A stretch of 64,000 bases of DNA, from contig NZ_FOHB01000004.1 of the NCBI RefSeq assembly GCF_900111375.1, positions 124,001 through 188,000 on the forward strand. The letters run 5' to 3'. The position numbers and the translations under genes are program-made. A model generated the notes under the pieces. The model was not told the origin of the DNA. It searched no databases and saw nothing but the letters and a program-made list of their open reading frames with translations. This stretch comes from Pedococcus cremeus (GTDB lineage Bacteria; Actinomycetota; Actinomycetes; Actinomycetales; Dermatophilaceae). Shown piece by piece: positions 42,959 to 51,563 of the stretch; position 1 is the first letter of the stretch, and the number at the start of each line of letters is the position of its first letter.

Positions 42959-43360
42959 TCAGTAGGTGAGCGCGAGCCAGGTCACCGCGGCCCCGGCGGC
43001 CCATCCCAGCAGGCCTGAGCCGCTGCCCACCAGCCAGGCGGGAGCGGCCGAGCCCCGTGCACCGGAGAGCACCCAGGCGCAGCCCAGGGCTGCCAGCAGG
43101 CAGGTGGCCATCGCTGTCAAGGCCAGGGCCAACACCCAGCCCGAGGGGTCGGCGCTGGCGAGCTCAGGGGTGAAGACGGCAGTGAGCGCCAACACGAACC
43201 GCAGCCCCATGTCGAGGAAGAGTGCTGCCGGCACCACGGCCAGGGCACCCACCCAGGCCACGCCTGCCGCCCAGAGCATCACGTCGTGGCGGTGGCGCCG
43301 TTCGGCGGCCGAGCTGGTCCTCACCCGAGCAGTGTCGGCGCCCCGCGGCGGCCGCCGCAT
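42959..43360 (-). CDS. Small integral membrane protein
   Basis: Protein of 133 residues with a basic N-terminus of about 27 residues and four membrane helices (about 28-45, 50-70, 78-100, 108-130). No family is recognised. It lies 68 bases after purM on the same strand and may be co-transcribed with it. Confidence 0.6.
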   Translation of the reverse strand: MRRPPRGADTARVRTSSAAERRHRHDVMLWAAGVAWVGALAVVPAALFLDMGLRFVLALTAVFTPELASADPSGWVLALALTAMATCLLAALGCAWVLSGARGSAAPAWLVGSGSGLLGWAAGAAVTWLALTY

Positions 43361-43428
43361 GGGGCGGCATACTCAAAAGCGCTGACCGCCTCGGTGGGCC
43401 GTCCCGGCGGCCCGCTCCGGGGGCCGGC

Positions 43429-44544
43429 TCAGGCGAGCGGGTGCTCGCCCACCACCTGCACCGCGCCGCCCTCGACGCCCTTGGCGCCGTGCACGACCTC
43501 GACGCCGTCCTCGACCGGCGCACCCTCGAGGTCGGTGACCTCACCGAGCACCCACGACGGTATGCCGCGGGCCTCCAGGGTGCGCAGGCCCAGGTCGGCC
43601 TGCTCGCGGGGCAGCAGCGCGACGAAGCCGATGCCCATGTTGAGGGTGCGCTCGAGGTCGGCGCGCGGCACCCGGCCGAGCTCAGCGACGGTGGTGAAGA
43701 CGGGCGGCGGGGTCCAGGTCGACCGGTCGAGGCGGGCGAAGACGCCCTGCGGCAGGACCCGGGCGAGGTTGGCGGCCAGCCCGCCGCCGGTCACGTGCGA
43801 GAGCGCGTGCAGGTCGACGCCGTCGGTGCGGATGAGGTGGAGCAGGTCGGCGGAGTAGACCCGGGTGGGGGTGAGCAGCTCCTCGCCGAGGGTGCGGCCG
43901 AACTCGGGGACCTCGCGGTCGAGCGCCCAGCCGGCCGCTTCGACGACGCGGCGCACGAGCGAGTAGCCGTTGGAGTGCAGCCCGGAGGAGCCGAGCGCCA
44001 GCACGACGTCGCCGGCGACCACCCGCTGTGGGCCCAGGACGTCGTCGAACTCGACCACGCCGGTCGCCGCGCCGGCCACGTCGTACTCCTCGGGGTCGAG
44101 CAGGCCCGGGTGCTCGGCGGTCTCGCCGCCGACGAGGGCCACGCCGGCCTGCTCGCAGGCGGCCGCGATGCCCGAGACGATCGCGGCGATGCGCTCGGGG
44201 ACGACCTTGCCGGTCGCGATGTAGTCGGTCATGAACAGCGGCTCGGCGCCACAGACCACGATGTCGTCGACCACCATGCCGACGAGGTCGAACCCGATGG
44301 TGTCGTGCCGGTCGAGCGCCTGGGCGATGGCGACCTTGGTGCCCACCCCGTCGGTCGAGGTGGCGAGCACCGGCCGGGTCATGCCCGCCAGAGCGGAGGC
44401 GTCGAACATGCCGGCGAAGCCACCGAGGCCACCGAGGACCTCCGGCCTGGTGGCCCGGCGCACCGAGGCCTTCATCAGCTCGACGGCCCGGTCACCCGCC
44501 TCGACGTCGACTCCGGCGGCGGCATACGTGATGGGCTCGCTCAC
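43429..44544 (-). CDS. purM: Phosphoribosylformylglycinamidine cyclo-ligase (AIR synthetase)
   Basis: Fifth step of purine synthesis: FGAM plus ATP gives AIR. 371 residues, full length. Motifs: ITYAAAGVDVEAGD at the start, STDGVGTKVAIA, MVVDDIVVCGAEPLFMTDYIA (key part VVCGAEPLFMTD), LVGGETAEHPG, and HVTGGGLAANL. GTG 44544. In many actinobacteria it follows purF directly; here a DUF559 gene and an opposite-strand membrane gene lie between. Confidence 0.96.
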   Translation of the reverse strand: MSEPITYAAAGVDVEAGDRAVELMKASVRRATRPEVLGGLGGFAGMFDASALAGMTRPVLATSTDGVGTKVAIAQALDRHDTIGFDLVGMVVDDIVVCGAEPLFMTDYIATGKVVPERIAAIVSGIAAACEQAGVALVGGETAEHPGLLDPEEYDVAGAATGVVEFDDVLGPQRVVAGDVVLALGSSGLHSNGYSLVRRVVEAAGWALDREVPEFGRTLGEELLTPTRVYSADLLHLIRTDGVDLHALSHVTGGGLAANLARVLPQGVFARLDRSTWTPPPVFTTVAELGRVPRADLERTLNMGIGFVALLPREQADLGLRTLEARGIPSWVLGEVTDLEGAPVEDGVEVVHGAKGVEGGAVQVVGEHPLA

Positions 44545-44663
44545 GGCTCCAGCGTAGTGGGCTCCCGGCACCGGCCGACCGCCGCGTGCACCGTGTGGAC
44601 AGCCGGCAGGAAGGGTCGTATACCTGCGGTGACAGGCGTTCGCCCGCGGTTGAGGGGGCTGAC

Positions 44664-45614
44664 ATGGCGACGGGCATGGTGACACGGCAGGCGGGCAGCG
44701 TCCTCAGCACCTACCGGTACCTGCGCGTCGGCATGGTGCTCCTCGTGCTGTTGCTCGCGGCCGCCGTCACGCTGCAGGTCTTCAGCCCAGACCCCGACTG
44801 CTGGCAGCGCTCGGTCAGCGCCTACTACTACACACCGGCCCGGGCCGTCTTCGTGGCGAGCCTGTGCGCCATCGGCGCCTGCCTCATCGTCTACCGCGGC
44901 AACACCGACGGCGAGGACATCGCGCTGAACGCCTCGGGCCTGCTCGCGTTCGTGGTGGCCTTCGTGCCGACCCAGGTCGACGCCACCTGCCCGGCGAGCA
45001 ACGTGCCGTCACCGGCGGAGCTCGACGCCGCCGTCACCAACAACGTGTGGGCGCTGTATGCCGCCGGCATCGCCCTGACCGCCGTGTCGTGGTTCCTGCG
45101 CTCCCGCACCGCCCCCCGCGGGCGCGGCGGCGGCCTGTCGGTCTGGCCACTGGTGTTCTCCAGCGTGGCCGTCGTGGTCTTCCCGTTCGTGTTCGTCACC
45201 TGGCACGACGCGGTGCGCGACCACGGGCACGACGTGGCGGCCATCGCCCTCTTCGCGGGCATCGTGGTCGTGGTCGGCATGAATGCCCTCGGCCTGGCCA
45301 CCCACTCCGGCGCGGATGTGCGCCACGAGTCGGGCAGGCCGTCCGTCCGCCGGGCGGCCAACCGCTACACGGCCGTCGGGCTGGCCATGCTCGGCACCTT
45401 CGTCGGGGTGCTCGTGGCCCACTGGGCGGTGCCGGGCTTCGTGCAGTGGCTCTTCTGGCTCGAGGCGCTGCTCATCGCCGAGTTCGCCGTCTACTGGGTG
45501 CTGCAGACCATCGAGCTGTGGCACGTGGTCGACCGCAGCGAGTCTCCGAGCCCCTCCCCCAACGCCGTCACCCCGGCCCCGCCTCCGACGACCCCTGATC
45601 CCCGGTCGAGGTAA
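44664..45614 (+). CDS. Integral membrane protein
   Basis: Protein of 316 residues with about seven membrane helices and two extracellular Cys (PDPDCWQ, DATCPAS). It contains SVSAYYYTPARAVFVASL, a pattern seen in DUF998-like proteins, but the match is weak. The C-terminus is Pro/Ser-rich, and its TAA stop (45612-45614) lies inside the palindromic element at 45600. It is opposite in strand to purM and purF and interrupts them. Confidence 0.72.
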   Translation: MATGMVTRQAGSVLSTYRYLRVGMVLLVLLLAAAVTLQVFSPDPDCWQRSVSAYYYTPARAVFVASLCAIGACLIVYRGNTDGEDIALNASGLLAFVVAFVPTQVDATCPASNVPSPAELDAAVTNNVWALYAAGIALTAVSWFLRSRTAPRGRGGGLSVWPLVFSSVAVVVFPFVFVTWHDAVRDHGHDVAAIALFAGIVVVVGMNALGLATHSGADVRHESGRPSVRRAANRYTAVGLAMLGTFVGVLVAHWAVPGFVQWLFWLEALLIAEFAVYWVLQTIELWHVVDRSESPSPSPNAVTPAPPPTTPDPRSR

Positions 45615-45654
45615 GAACGCCGGGGATCACCGGCGCGTTTACCTCGACCGGGGA
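45600..45654. repeat. Nested palindromic element, copy A
   Basis: Outer arms CCCGGTCGAGGTAA (45601-45614) and TTACCTCGACCGGG (45639-45652) are perfectly complementary. Inner arms CGCCGG (45618-45623) and CCGGCG (45630-45635) enclose GGATCA. The element contains the stop codon of the upstream membrane-protein gene and can act as a terminator for both flanking convergent genes. A second copy in the same orientation lies 1.04 kb away at 46645. Confidence 0.85.
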
Positions 45655-45668
45655 GGCGCAACAGGGGT

Positions 45669-46586
45669 TCAGCGGCGACGGAACCGGGCGTGCGCCTCGC
45701 AGACCTGGTCCATGAAGGCCTCAGGAGCCAGCCGCAGACCGACGAGCGTCATCCGGAGCACCCGGTCCCCGCGGAGCACGACGGCGTTCTGCCTGAACTG
45801 GTCGTCCGTGGCGGCCAGGCCCCACAGGTGCTGGGCTCCGTCGATCTCGATGACGAGGTCGGCCTCGTCCCACCTGACATCGAGGTAGACCCGGCCCTGG
45901 GCTCCCCGGCGGACCACCTGTCTGCTCGGTTCCGGCAGGCCCCGCAGTCGGCACAGCGAGGCGAAGTCGAGCTCGCCGAGCGACTGTGCACCGTCGGCGA
46001 TGTCGCGCGCCAGCTGCGGGATGAGCCGTCTCCGGGTGCGGCCCCGGACCCTCTGGGTCGCTTCCACGAGCTGCACACCTGTCACCAGGCGCTGCTGCAC
46101 CGGCATGACGAGCAGCAGAGCTGCCTGCCGGTCACTCAGGGCCCAGTGAGCGGCTCGGACGGCCGCCACCGCGGGCTTCGTCCGCGGTAACCCCAGCAAC
46201 TCGAGCTCTCCCGCCACGCGTCGGATCACCTTGTGAACCCGTACCCCGTCGATGTCCTCGACGGTATGGGTGTGCTTGACGGAGACGTGGACCTGGTCGT
46301 CACTGAACCCGGTCATGCCGGCCGCGTGCAGTGCGCTCACCCCGTCGAGCGCGGCGACACGCTCCCCGGCCTCCCAGACGGCGCGCCAGCGCCCGGCCTC
46401 CTCGCCGAGCGTCGAGGTGTGCAGCGCCACGGTCTGCCGTCCGTGGCAAGCCCAGCGGTCGGCCGCGACCTGGCGGCCCACGGCATCCCGGTCCCACCCG
46501 TGCTCACGGAGCTCGGCACGGGACAACACACCGTCGTGGGCAAGCTCGCGCAGGGCCGCACGCGGCATACGGATGGGCTTCCTCAT
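45669..46586 (-). CDS. DUF559 (Vsr-like endonuclease) domain protein
   Basis: Protein of 305 residues. The N-terminal part (about 1-100) resembles the winged-helix of AbiEi-type antitoxin/regulator proteins (LRELAHDGVLSRAELREHGWDRDAV in part). The C-terminal part has the nuclease-like strand pattern RVYLDVRWDEADLVIEIDGAQHLW, given by key residues LDVRW and VIEIDG. ATG 46586 (or 46568). It sits between two copies of a nested palindrome inside the purF-purM interval, which suggests that it arrived as a unit. DNase activity is unproven. Confidence 0.75.
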   Translation of the reverse strand: MRKPIRMPRAALRELAHDGVLSRAELREHGWDRDAVGRQVAADRWACHGRQTVALHTSTLGEEAGRWRAVWEAGERVAALDGVSALHAAGMTGFSDDQVHVSVKHTHTVEDIDGVRVHKVIRRVAGELELLGLPRTKPAVAAVRAAHWALSDRQAALLLVMPVQQRLVTGVQLVEATQRVRGRTRRRLIPQLARDIADGAQSLGELDFASLCRLRGLPEPSRQVVRRGAQGRVYLDVRWDEADLVIEIDGAQHLWGLAATDDQFRQNAVVLRGDRVLRMTLVGLRLAPEAFMDQVCEAHARFRRR

Positions 46587-46644
46587 CCCACGACGGTGGC
46601 GTGAACAGGGATCCGGCCCGCGGCGTCGTCCACAGCCCCTCTGT

Positions 46645-46688
46645 GTCGAGGTAAACACGCCGGGAATCACCGGCGTTTTTACCTCGAC
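46645..46688. repeat. Nested palindromic element, copy B
   Basis: Outer arms GTCGAGGTAAA (46645-46655) and TTTACCTCGAC (46678-46688), inner arms ACGCCGG (46657-46663) and CCGGCGT (46670-46676). It matches copy A at about 44 of 52 aligned positions, including the shared GGAGGC after the 3' arm. It lies 19 bases after the purF stop and probably terminates purF. Confidence 0.85.
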
Positions 46689-46707
46689 CGGGAGGCAGAC
46701 GGAGGAA

Positions 46708-48246
46708 CTACGGGCGGGTGAGGGCGTCGCCGGCGCCGCCGTTGACGCCGGTCGGCACGCCCTCGACGTCGAGCGGAAGCGGCTCGAACAGGTTCTTGCC
46801 GAGCTGGCTCTCGTCGGGCAGCGGGATCGGGTAGTCGCCGGTGAAGCACGCCGTGCACAGGGCCGAGCGCGGCTGGTCCGTGGCGGCGACCATGCCGTCC
46901 TCGCTGATGTAGCCGAGGCTGTCGGCGCCGATGCTGTTGCGCACCTCCTCGACCCCGATGCCGGTGGCGATCAGCTCGGCCCGGGTGGCGAAGTCGATGC
47001 CGTAGAAGCAGGGCCAGCGCACGGGCGGCGACGAGATCCGCACGTGCACCTCGGCGGCGCCGGCCTCGCGCAGCATCCGCACGAGCGCGCGCTGGGTGTT
47101 GCCGCGCACGATCGAGTCGTCGACCACGACGAGCCGCTTGCCGCGGATGACCTCGCGCAGCGGGTTGAGCTTGAGCCGGATGCCGAGCTGGCGGATGGTC
47201 TGCGACGGTGCGATGAAGGTGCGCCCGACGTAGGAGTTCTTCACCAGGCCCTGGCCGTAGGGGATGCCGGACTCCTGGGCGAAGCCGATGGCCGCCGGGG
47301 TGCCCGACTCCGGCGTCGGCATCACCATGTCGGCCTCGACCGGGTGCTCGCGCGCCAGCGTGCGACCCATCTCGACGCGGGCCTCGTGCACCCCGCGTCC
47401 GTTGATCGTGGTGTCGGGGCGGGCGAGGTAGACGTACTCGAAGACGCAGCCCTTGCGCTCGGTCTCGGCGAACCGCTGCGAGCGCAGGCCCACCTCGTCG
47501 ATGGCGATGAGCTCGCCCGGCTCGACCTCGCGGATGAAGGAGGCGCCCACGATGTCGAGCGCGGCCGTCTCGGAGGCCACCACCCAGCCGCGCTCGAGGC
47601 GACCGAGCACCAGCGGGCGGATCCCCTGCGGGTCGCGCGCGGCATACAGGGTCTGCTCGTCCATGAAGACGAAGGAGAAGGCACCGCGCAACCGCGGCAG
47701 CACGTCGAGGGCCGCGGCCTCGACCGAGCGGTCGGGGTCGTCGGCCAGCAGGGCCGTGACGAGCGCGGTGTCGGTGGTGTTGCCGCGGCTCAGCTCCCCC
47801 TTGGCGACCTCGAAGCCCGACTCCGCCCGCGAGGCGACCAGGTCGCGCAGCTCGGCGGAGTTGATGAGGTTGCCGTTGTGGGCCAGGGCGACGGTGCTCT
47901 GGTCGTGCCCCCCGAGCGTCGGCTGGGCGTTCTCCCAGGTGGAGCCGCCGGTCGTGGAGTAGCGGCAGTGGCCGACCGCCAGGTGCCCCTTCAGGGAGCC
48001 CAGCGACCGCTCGTCGAAGACCTGCGAGACCAGGCCCATGTCCTTGTAGACGAGGATGCTGCGTCCGTCGGAGGTCGCGATGCCGGCCGACTCCTGCCCG
48101 CGGTGCTGCAGGGCATAGAGGCCGTAGTAGGCGAGCTTCGAGACGTCCTCGCCGGGTGCCCAGACGCCGAAGACGCCGCAGGCGTCCTGCGGGCCCTTCT
48201 CGCCAGGGAGGAGGTCGTGGGTGAGCCGTCCGTCTCCGCGTGCCAC
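46708..48246 (-). CDS. purF: Amidophosphoribosyltransferase
   Basis: First committed step of purine synthesis: PRPP plus glutamine gives phosphoribosylamine. 512 residues. A 22-residue propeptide precedes the Ntn-hydrolase Cys (DACGVFGVWAPG, Cys 23), as in Bacillus-type enzymes that are processed and carry an Fe-S cluster. Later come YALQHRGQESAGIA, GHCRYSTTG, and the PRPP loop VVVDDSIVRGNT. The C-terminal Cys residues (RWPCFYG, ALCTACFTGDYP) fit cluster ligands. GTG 48246. Confidence 0.96.
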   Translation of the reverse strand: MARGDGRLTHDLLPGEKGPQDACGVFGVWAPGEDVSKLAYYGLYALQHRGQESAGIATSDGRSILVYKDMGLVSQVFDERSLGSLKGHLAVGHCRYSTTGGSTWENAQPTLGGHDQSTVALAHNGNLINSAELRDLVASRAESGFEVAKGELSRGNTTDTALVTALLADDPDRSVEAAALDVLPRLRGAFSFVFMDEQTLYAARDPQGIRPLVLGRLERGWVVASETAALDIVGASFIREVEPGELIAIDEVGLRSQRFAETERKGCVFEYVYLARPDTTINGRGVHEARVEMGRTLAREHPVEADMVMPTPESGTPAAIGFAQESGIPYGQGLVKNSYVGRTFIAPSQTIRQLGIRLKLNPLREVIRGKRLVVVDDSIVRGNTQRALVRMLREAGAAEVHVRISSPPVRWPCFYGIDFATRAELIATGIGVEEVRNSIGADSLGYISEDGMVAATDQPRSALCTACFTGDYPIPLPDESQLGKNLFEPLPLDVEGVPTGVNGGAGDALTRP

Positions 48247-48277
48247 GTGCTCCAGTGTCCCACACGTGGCGGGGGCG

Positions 48278-48490
48278 TCAGCCTCGTCGTTCGAACGCCA
48301 CCGCGACGAGGGCGCCGAGCACGGCACCGATGGCGGCGCCGAACACCCCGATGTAGAACATCGCGCTGGTCTCGGACAGGCCGGGGGCCCGCTCGGTGAA
48401 GAGGGTCGCGACGGCACCGACCACGAAGCCCAGGATGGCGCCGGTCGCGATGAACCGGGTGAAGTTGGGCGTGCGGCGAGGGGCGTTCAC
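48278..48490 (-). CDS. Small two-helix membrane protein
   Basis: Protein of 70 residues from GTG 48490 (the frame stays open to 48544). It has FIATGAILGFVVGAVATLF and a second helix YIGVFGAAIGAVLGALVAVAF, both glycine-rich, and a short basic tail. Small proteins of this kind beside purF are common in actinobacteria; function unknown. It lies 31 bases upstream of purF on the same strand. Confidence 0.7.
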   Translation of the reverse strand: MNAPRRTPNFTRFIATGAILGFVVGAVATLFTERAPGLSETSAMFYIGVFGAAIGAVLGALVAVAFERRG

Positions 48491-48540
48491 GAGGGGGAAT
48501 CTACCGGCGCCCGCACCGGCCGCCCCCTGGTGGGGGGTGC

Positions 48541-48567
48541 CCATCCGGGGCGTTCGGGGCTACGAAT
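48541..48567 (+). promoter_or_regulatory. Predicted SigK promoter of the molybdopterin oxidoreductase gene
   Basis: CCATCC (48541-48546), a 15-base spacer, and ACGAAT (48562-48567) match the -35 CCATCC and -10 CCGAAT recalled for mycobacterial SigK. The ATG is only 9 bases after the -10, so the transcript would start at or next to the start codon (leaderless). Confidence 0.6.
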
Positions 48568-48575
48568 GACTTGAC

Positions 48576-50153
48576 ATGCAGACCACCAGCAGCGCACCGC
48601 GCTGGCCGTATGCCGTGTCCGGCGCCCTCGCGGCGACCGCGGGCACCGCGGCCGGCCACCTGGTCGCTGCCGCGGTCAACCCGGGCGCCTCCCCGGTGGT
48701 CGCCGTCGGCGCCACCGTGGTCGACGCCACCCCCACCCCGGTCAAGGACTGGGCCGTCTCCACGCTGGGCACGGCCGACAAGCCGGTGCTGCTGGCATCG
48801 GTGGCCGTCGTCACGCTGCTGGCGTCCGCGGGGATCGGTCTGCTCGCCCGGCGACACCGCACGCTCGCCCTGGTGCTGCTCGGAGTGCTGACGGTGCTCG
48901 CCGCGGCGGCTGCCCTGGCCCGGCCCACCAGCACGCCCGTCGACGCCCTTCCGGCCCTGGCCGCAGCCGCCGTCGGCGTGACGGTCCTCCACCTGCTCTG
49001 CGGGGCAGCCGACCGCACGGGCCAGCCAGCGAAGCGGCCGGCGGCGAGCCCCTTGGACGGCACGGCACACGAGGCGGGCGCGCAGCCGACGCCGGCACGG
49101 CGCACCTTCCTGGTCGGCGCGGCGGGCACCGCCGCGGCGGCGGCCGGCGGCCTCGCGCTCGGCCAGAAGCTGGGGGCCAACCCACCCCTGCCGACGGCTG
49201 CCGACCTGCCGAAGCCCACCAACACGCTGCCCGCCCTGCCCACAGGCCTGGACGGGAAGGTGCCCGGCATCAGCCCCTTCCGCACACCGGTGGGGTCCTT
49301 CTACCGGGTCGACACCTCACTCATCGTGCCGCGCGTCAACGCCGACGACTGGGCGCTGGAGATCGACGGGAACGTCGCGAACCCGTTCCGGCTCACCTAC
49401 GCCGAGCTGCTCGCCCTGCCGATGGTCGAGCGCGACATCACCATGACCTGCGTCAGCAACGAGGTCGGCGGCGGCTACGTCTCCTCGGCCCGCTGGCTCG
49501 GCGTGCGCGTGCGCGACCTCCTCGCGCGGGCGCAGATCAAGGGTGGGGTCGACCAGATCCTCAGCACCTCGACCACCGGCTTCACCATCTCCACCCCGGT
49601 GCAGGCCCTGACCGACGACCGCGACGCCCTGGTGGCCGTCGCCATGGACGGCCAGCCCCTGCCCGCCCAGCACGGGTTCCCCGCCCGGCTCGTCACGCCG
49701 GGCCTCTACGGGTTCGTCGGCTCCACCAAGTGGCTCGCGCGGCTGACTGCGACGACCTACGCCAAGGAGCAGGCCTACTGGACCGAGCGCGGCTGGGCCA
49801 CCAACGCCCCGGTGCTCACCCAGTCGCGCATCGACACGCCGCGCGGGCTCGACACCGTGAAGGCGGGGGGCGCGGTCCCCATCGGCGGCGTCGCCTGGGC
49901 GCAGGGCCGCGGCATACGCAAGGTCGAGGTGCGCGTCGACGACGGTGAGTGGATGACCGCGACCCTGGGTCCCGATGCCGGCATCGACTACTGGCGCCAG
50001 TGGTACGTGAAGTGGACGCCCTCGGGCTCCGGCCGGCACAACCTCACCGTGCGCGCGACCGACAACGACGGCCAGCTGCAGCCCCGGGCCAAGACCGACC
50101 CCTTCCCCAAGGGCGCGACCGGGTGGCACTCGGTCGTCGTCTTCGTGGCGTGA
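48576..50153 (+). CDS. Membrane-anchored molybdopterin-dependent oxidoreductase (sulfite oxidase family)
   Basis: Protein of 525 residues. Four N-terminal membrane helices (about 10-150) and a twin-Arg-like segment (PARRTFLVGAAG, about 172) precede the catalytic domain. There, MTCVSNEVGGGYVSSARWLGV (key part TCVSNEVGG) supplies the Mo-ligand Cys, and the C-terminal Ig-like dimer domain (VRVDDGEWMTATL) follows. It would face the outside and repair or oxidise an unknown substrate. It is the first gene of the SigK regulon and has no ribosome site, in keeping with a leaderless start. Confidence 0.87.
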   Translation: MQTTSSAPRWPYAVSGALAATAGTAAGHLVAAAVNPGASPVVAVGATVVDATPTPVKDWAVSTLGTADKPVLLASVAVVTLLASAGIGLLARRHRTLALVLLGVLTVLAAAAALARPTSTPVDALPALAAAAVGVTVLHLLCGAADRTGQPAKRPAASPLDGTAHEAGAQPTPARRTFLVGAAGTAAAAAGGLALGQKLGANPPLPTAADLPKPTNTLPALPTGLDGKVPGISPFRTPVGSFYRVDTSLIVPRVNADDWALEIDGNVANPFRLTYAELLALPMVERDITMTCVSNEVGGGYVSSARWLGVRVRDLLARAQIKGGVDQILSTSTTGFTISTPVQALTDDRDALVAVAMDGQPLPAQHGFPARLVTPGLYGFVGSTKWLARLTATTYAKEQAYWTERGWATNAPVLTQSRIDTPRGLDTVKAGGAVPIGGVAWAQGRGIRKVEVRVDDGEWMTATLGPDAGIDYWRQWYVKWTPSGSGRHNLTVRATDNDGQLQPRAKTDPFPKGATGWHSVVVFVA

Positions 50154-50226
50154 GGCGGCGCGACGTGACGTGCGCAGCTGCCTCCGAGAAGACGTCCGAA
50201 TATGCGAAAAATGTTGCGGCACAAGG

Positions 50227-50253
50227 CAATCCGTTCGACAGGGAGTTCCGAAC
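50227..50253 (+). promoter_or_regulatory. Predicted SigK promoter of the fasciclin gene
   Basis: CAATCC (50227-50232), a 15-base spacer, and CCGAAC (50248-50253) repeat the layout seen at 48541. The ATG is 38 bases after the -10. It probably also drives sigK and rskA. Confidence 0.55.
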
Positions 50254-50291
50254 CACTGGTGTCAGACCAACCAGCAGCAGGGAGTCCCACC

Positions 50292-50936
50292 ATGAACCGC
50301 ACCCGACGCAGCGCCGTTGCTGCCATCGCCCTCTCGTTCCCCCTCGCCCTCGCGGCGTGTGGCGGCAACGCCGAGTCCTCCGAGACCGGCTCGATGGCGA
50401 GCAGCAGCAGCTCGAGCTCGGCACCGAGCAGCAGCACGACCGAGGCCATGGGCGACATGGCTGCCAAGCCGTTCGGTGCGGGCTGTGCCGCGGTGCCGGC
50501 GGACGGCAAGGGCTCCTTCGCGGGCATGGCCACCGACCCGGTCGCGACCGCCGCCAGCAACAACCCGGTGCTCTCGACCCTCGTGACGGCCGTCGGCAAG
50601 GCCGGCCTGGCGGACACCTTGAACACCGCGAAGGACATCACCGTCTTCGCCCCGACGAACGACGCCTTCGCGGCGGTGCCCAAGGCGACCCTCGACGGTG
50701 CCATGGCCGACCCGAAGGGCCTGCTCACCAAGGTGCTCACCAACCACGTCGTCCAGGGCCGGCTCAGCCCGGACCAGCTCGCCGGCGACCACAAGACGCT
50801 CGCGGGCACGACGATCACCGTGGAGGGCTCCGGTGAGAACTTCACCGTCGGCAAGGCCAAGGTCGTCTGCGGCAACGTCCAGACCGCCAACGCGACGGTT
50901 TACATCATCGACGGCGTGCTCCTTCCGGCGCAGTGA
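50292..50936 (+). CDS. Fasciclin-domain lipoprotein (MPT83/MPB70-like)
   Basis: Secreted protein of 214 residues. The lipobox is ALAACGGN (Cys about 23), followed by a Ser-rich linker, then one FAS1 domain (VGKAGLADTLNTAKDITVFAPTNDAF, key part ITVFAPTNDAFAAVP; H-box NHVVQGRLSPDQL). It is related to the mycobacterial MPT70/MPT83 antigens, which are the classic SigK targets; its place before sigK fits this. Confidence 0.9.
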   Translation: MNRTRRSAVAAIALSFPLALAACGGNAESSETGSMASSSSSSSAPSSSTTEAMGDMAAKPFGAGCAAVPADGKGSFAGMATDPVATAASNNPVLSTLVTAVGKAGLADTLNTAKDITVFAPTNDAFAAVPKATLDGAMADPKGLLTKVLTNHVVQGRLSPDQLAGDHKTLAGTTITVEGSGENFTVGKAKVVCGNVQTANATVYIIDGVLLPAQ

Positions 50937-50954
50937 GGCGCGGGATCGGTCATC

Positions 50955-51563
50955 ATGGTTCTCATGTCGGCGTTCTCCCCGGGCAGCCCAGCTCCTGGGG
51001 AGAGCGCTGCCCCTCGCCAGCCCGACCTCTCGGAGCTGCTCCGGGCCTCGGCTCGTGGTGACGAGCGGGCCTTCGCCGCGCTGTACGACGCCACGTCGCG
51101 GCGCCTCTACGGCCTGGTGCTGCGGGTCGTGCGCGACCCGGCCCAGGCCGAGGAGGTGGCCCAGGAGGCCTTCCTCGAGATCTGGCGCACCAGCGCCCGT
51201 TTCGACCCCGACAGGGGCAGCGCGATGAGCTGGATGATGACCATCGCCCACCGCAAGGCCGTCGACCGCGTGCGGTCCGCCGAGGCGGCCAGCCGCCGCG
51301 ACGACACCTGGGAGGCGACGACGCAGGACCGCGCCTACGACATCACCGCCGAGGAGGTCGAGCGCTCCCTCGACGCCCAGCGTGTGCGGCAGGCCCTGGC
51401 CTCGCTGACCGAGACGCAGCGCGGGGCGGTCCAGCTGGCCTACTTCGGGGGGTACACGCACAACGAGGTCGCCGCCCTGCTGGGCATCCCGCTCGGCACG
51501 GCGAAGACCAGGATCAGGGACGGGCTCATCCGTCTCCGCGACACCTTGGGAATGCAGTCATGA
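50955..51563 (+). CDS. sigK: ECF sigma factor SigK
   Basis: ECF sigma factor of 202 residues. Region 2: ERAFAALYDATSRRLYGLVLRVVRDPAQAEEVAQEAFLEIWR (key part AEEVAQEAFLEIW), SAMSWMMTIAHRKAVDRVR. Region 4: LASLTETQRGAVQLAYFGGYTHNEVAALLGIPLGTAKTRIRDGL (key part YTHNEVAALLGIPLGTAKTR). The name rests on the linked RskA-type anti-sigma gene (ATGA overlap) and the fasciclin neighbour. ATG 50955 or 50964. Confidence 0.9.
   Translation: MVLMSAFSPGSPAPGESAAPRQPDLSELLRASARGDERAFAALYDATSRRLYGLVLRVVRDPAQAEEVAQEAFLEIWRTSARFDPDRGSAMSWMMTIAHRKAVDRVRSAEAASRRDDTWEATTQDRAYDITAEEVERSLDAQRVRQALASLTETQRGAVQLAYFGGYTHNEVAALLGIPLGTAKTRIRDGLIRLRDTLGMQS

Noticed and set aside
45600-46690. The DUF559 unit as a classical insertion sequence or MITE pair
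   Set aside because: The two palindromes are direct copies rather than terminal inverted repeats, there is no transposase, and no target duplication is evident. It is kept as an open finding rather than called a mobile element.
50191-50201. CCGAAT at 50196 as the -10 of the fasciclin gene
   Set aside because: At the expected 15-base spacing the upstream hexamer is CAGCTG, unlike CCATCC; the pair at 50227/50248 fits better and lies closer to the gene.
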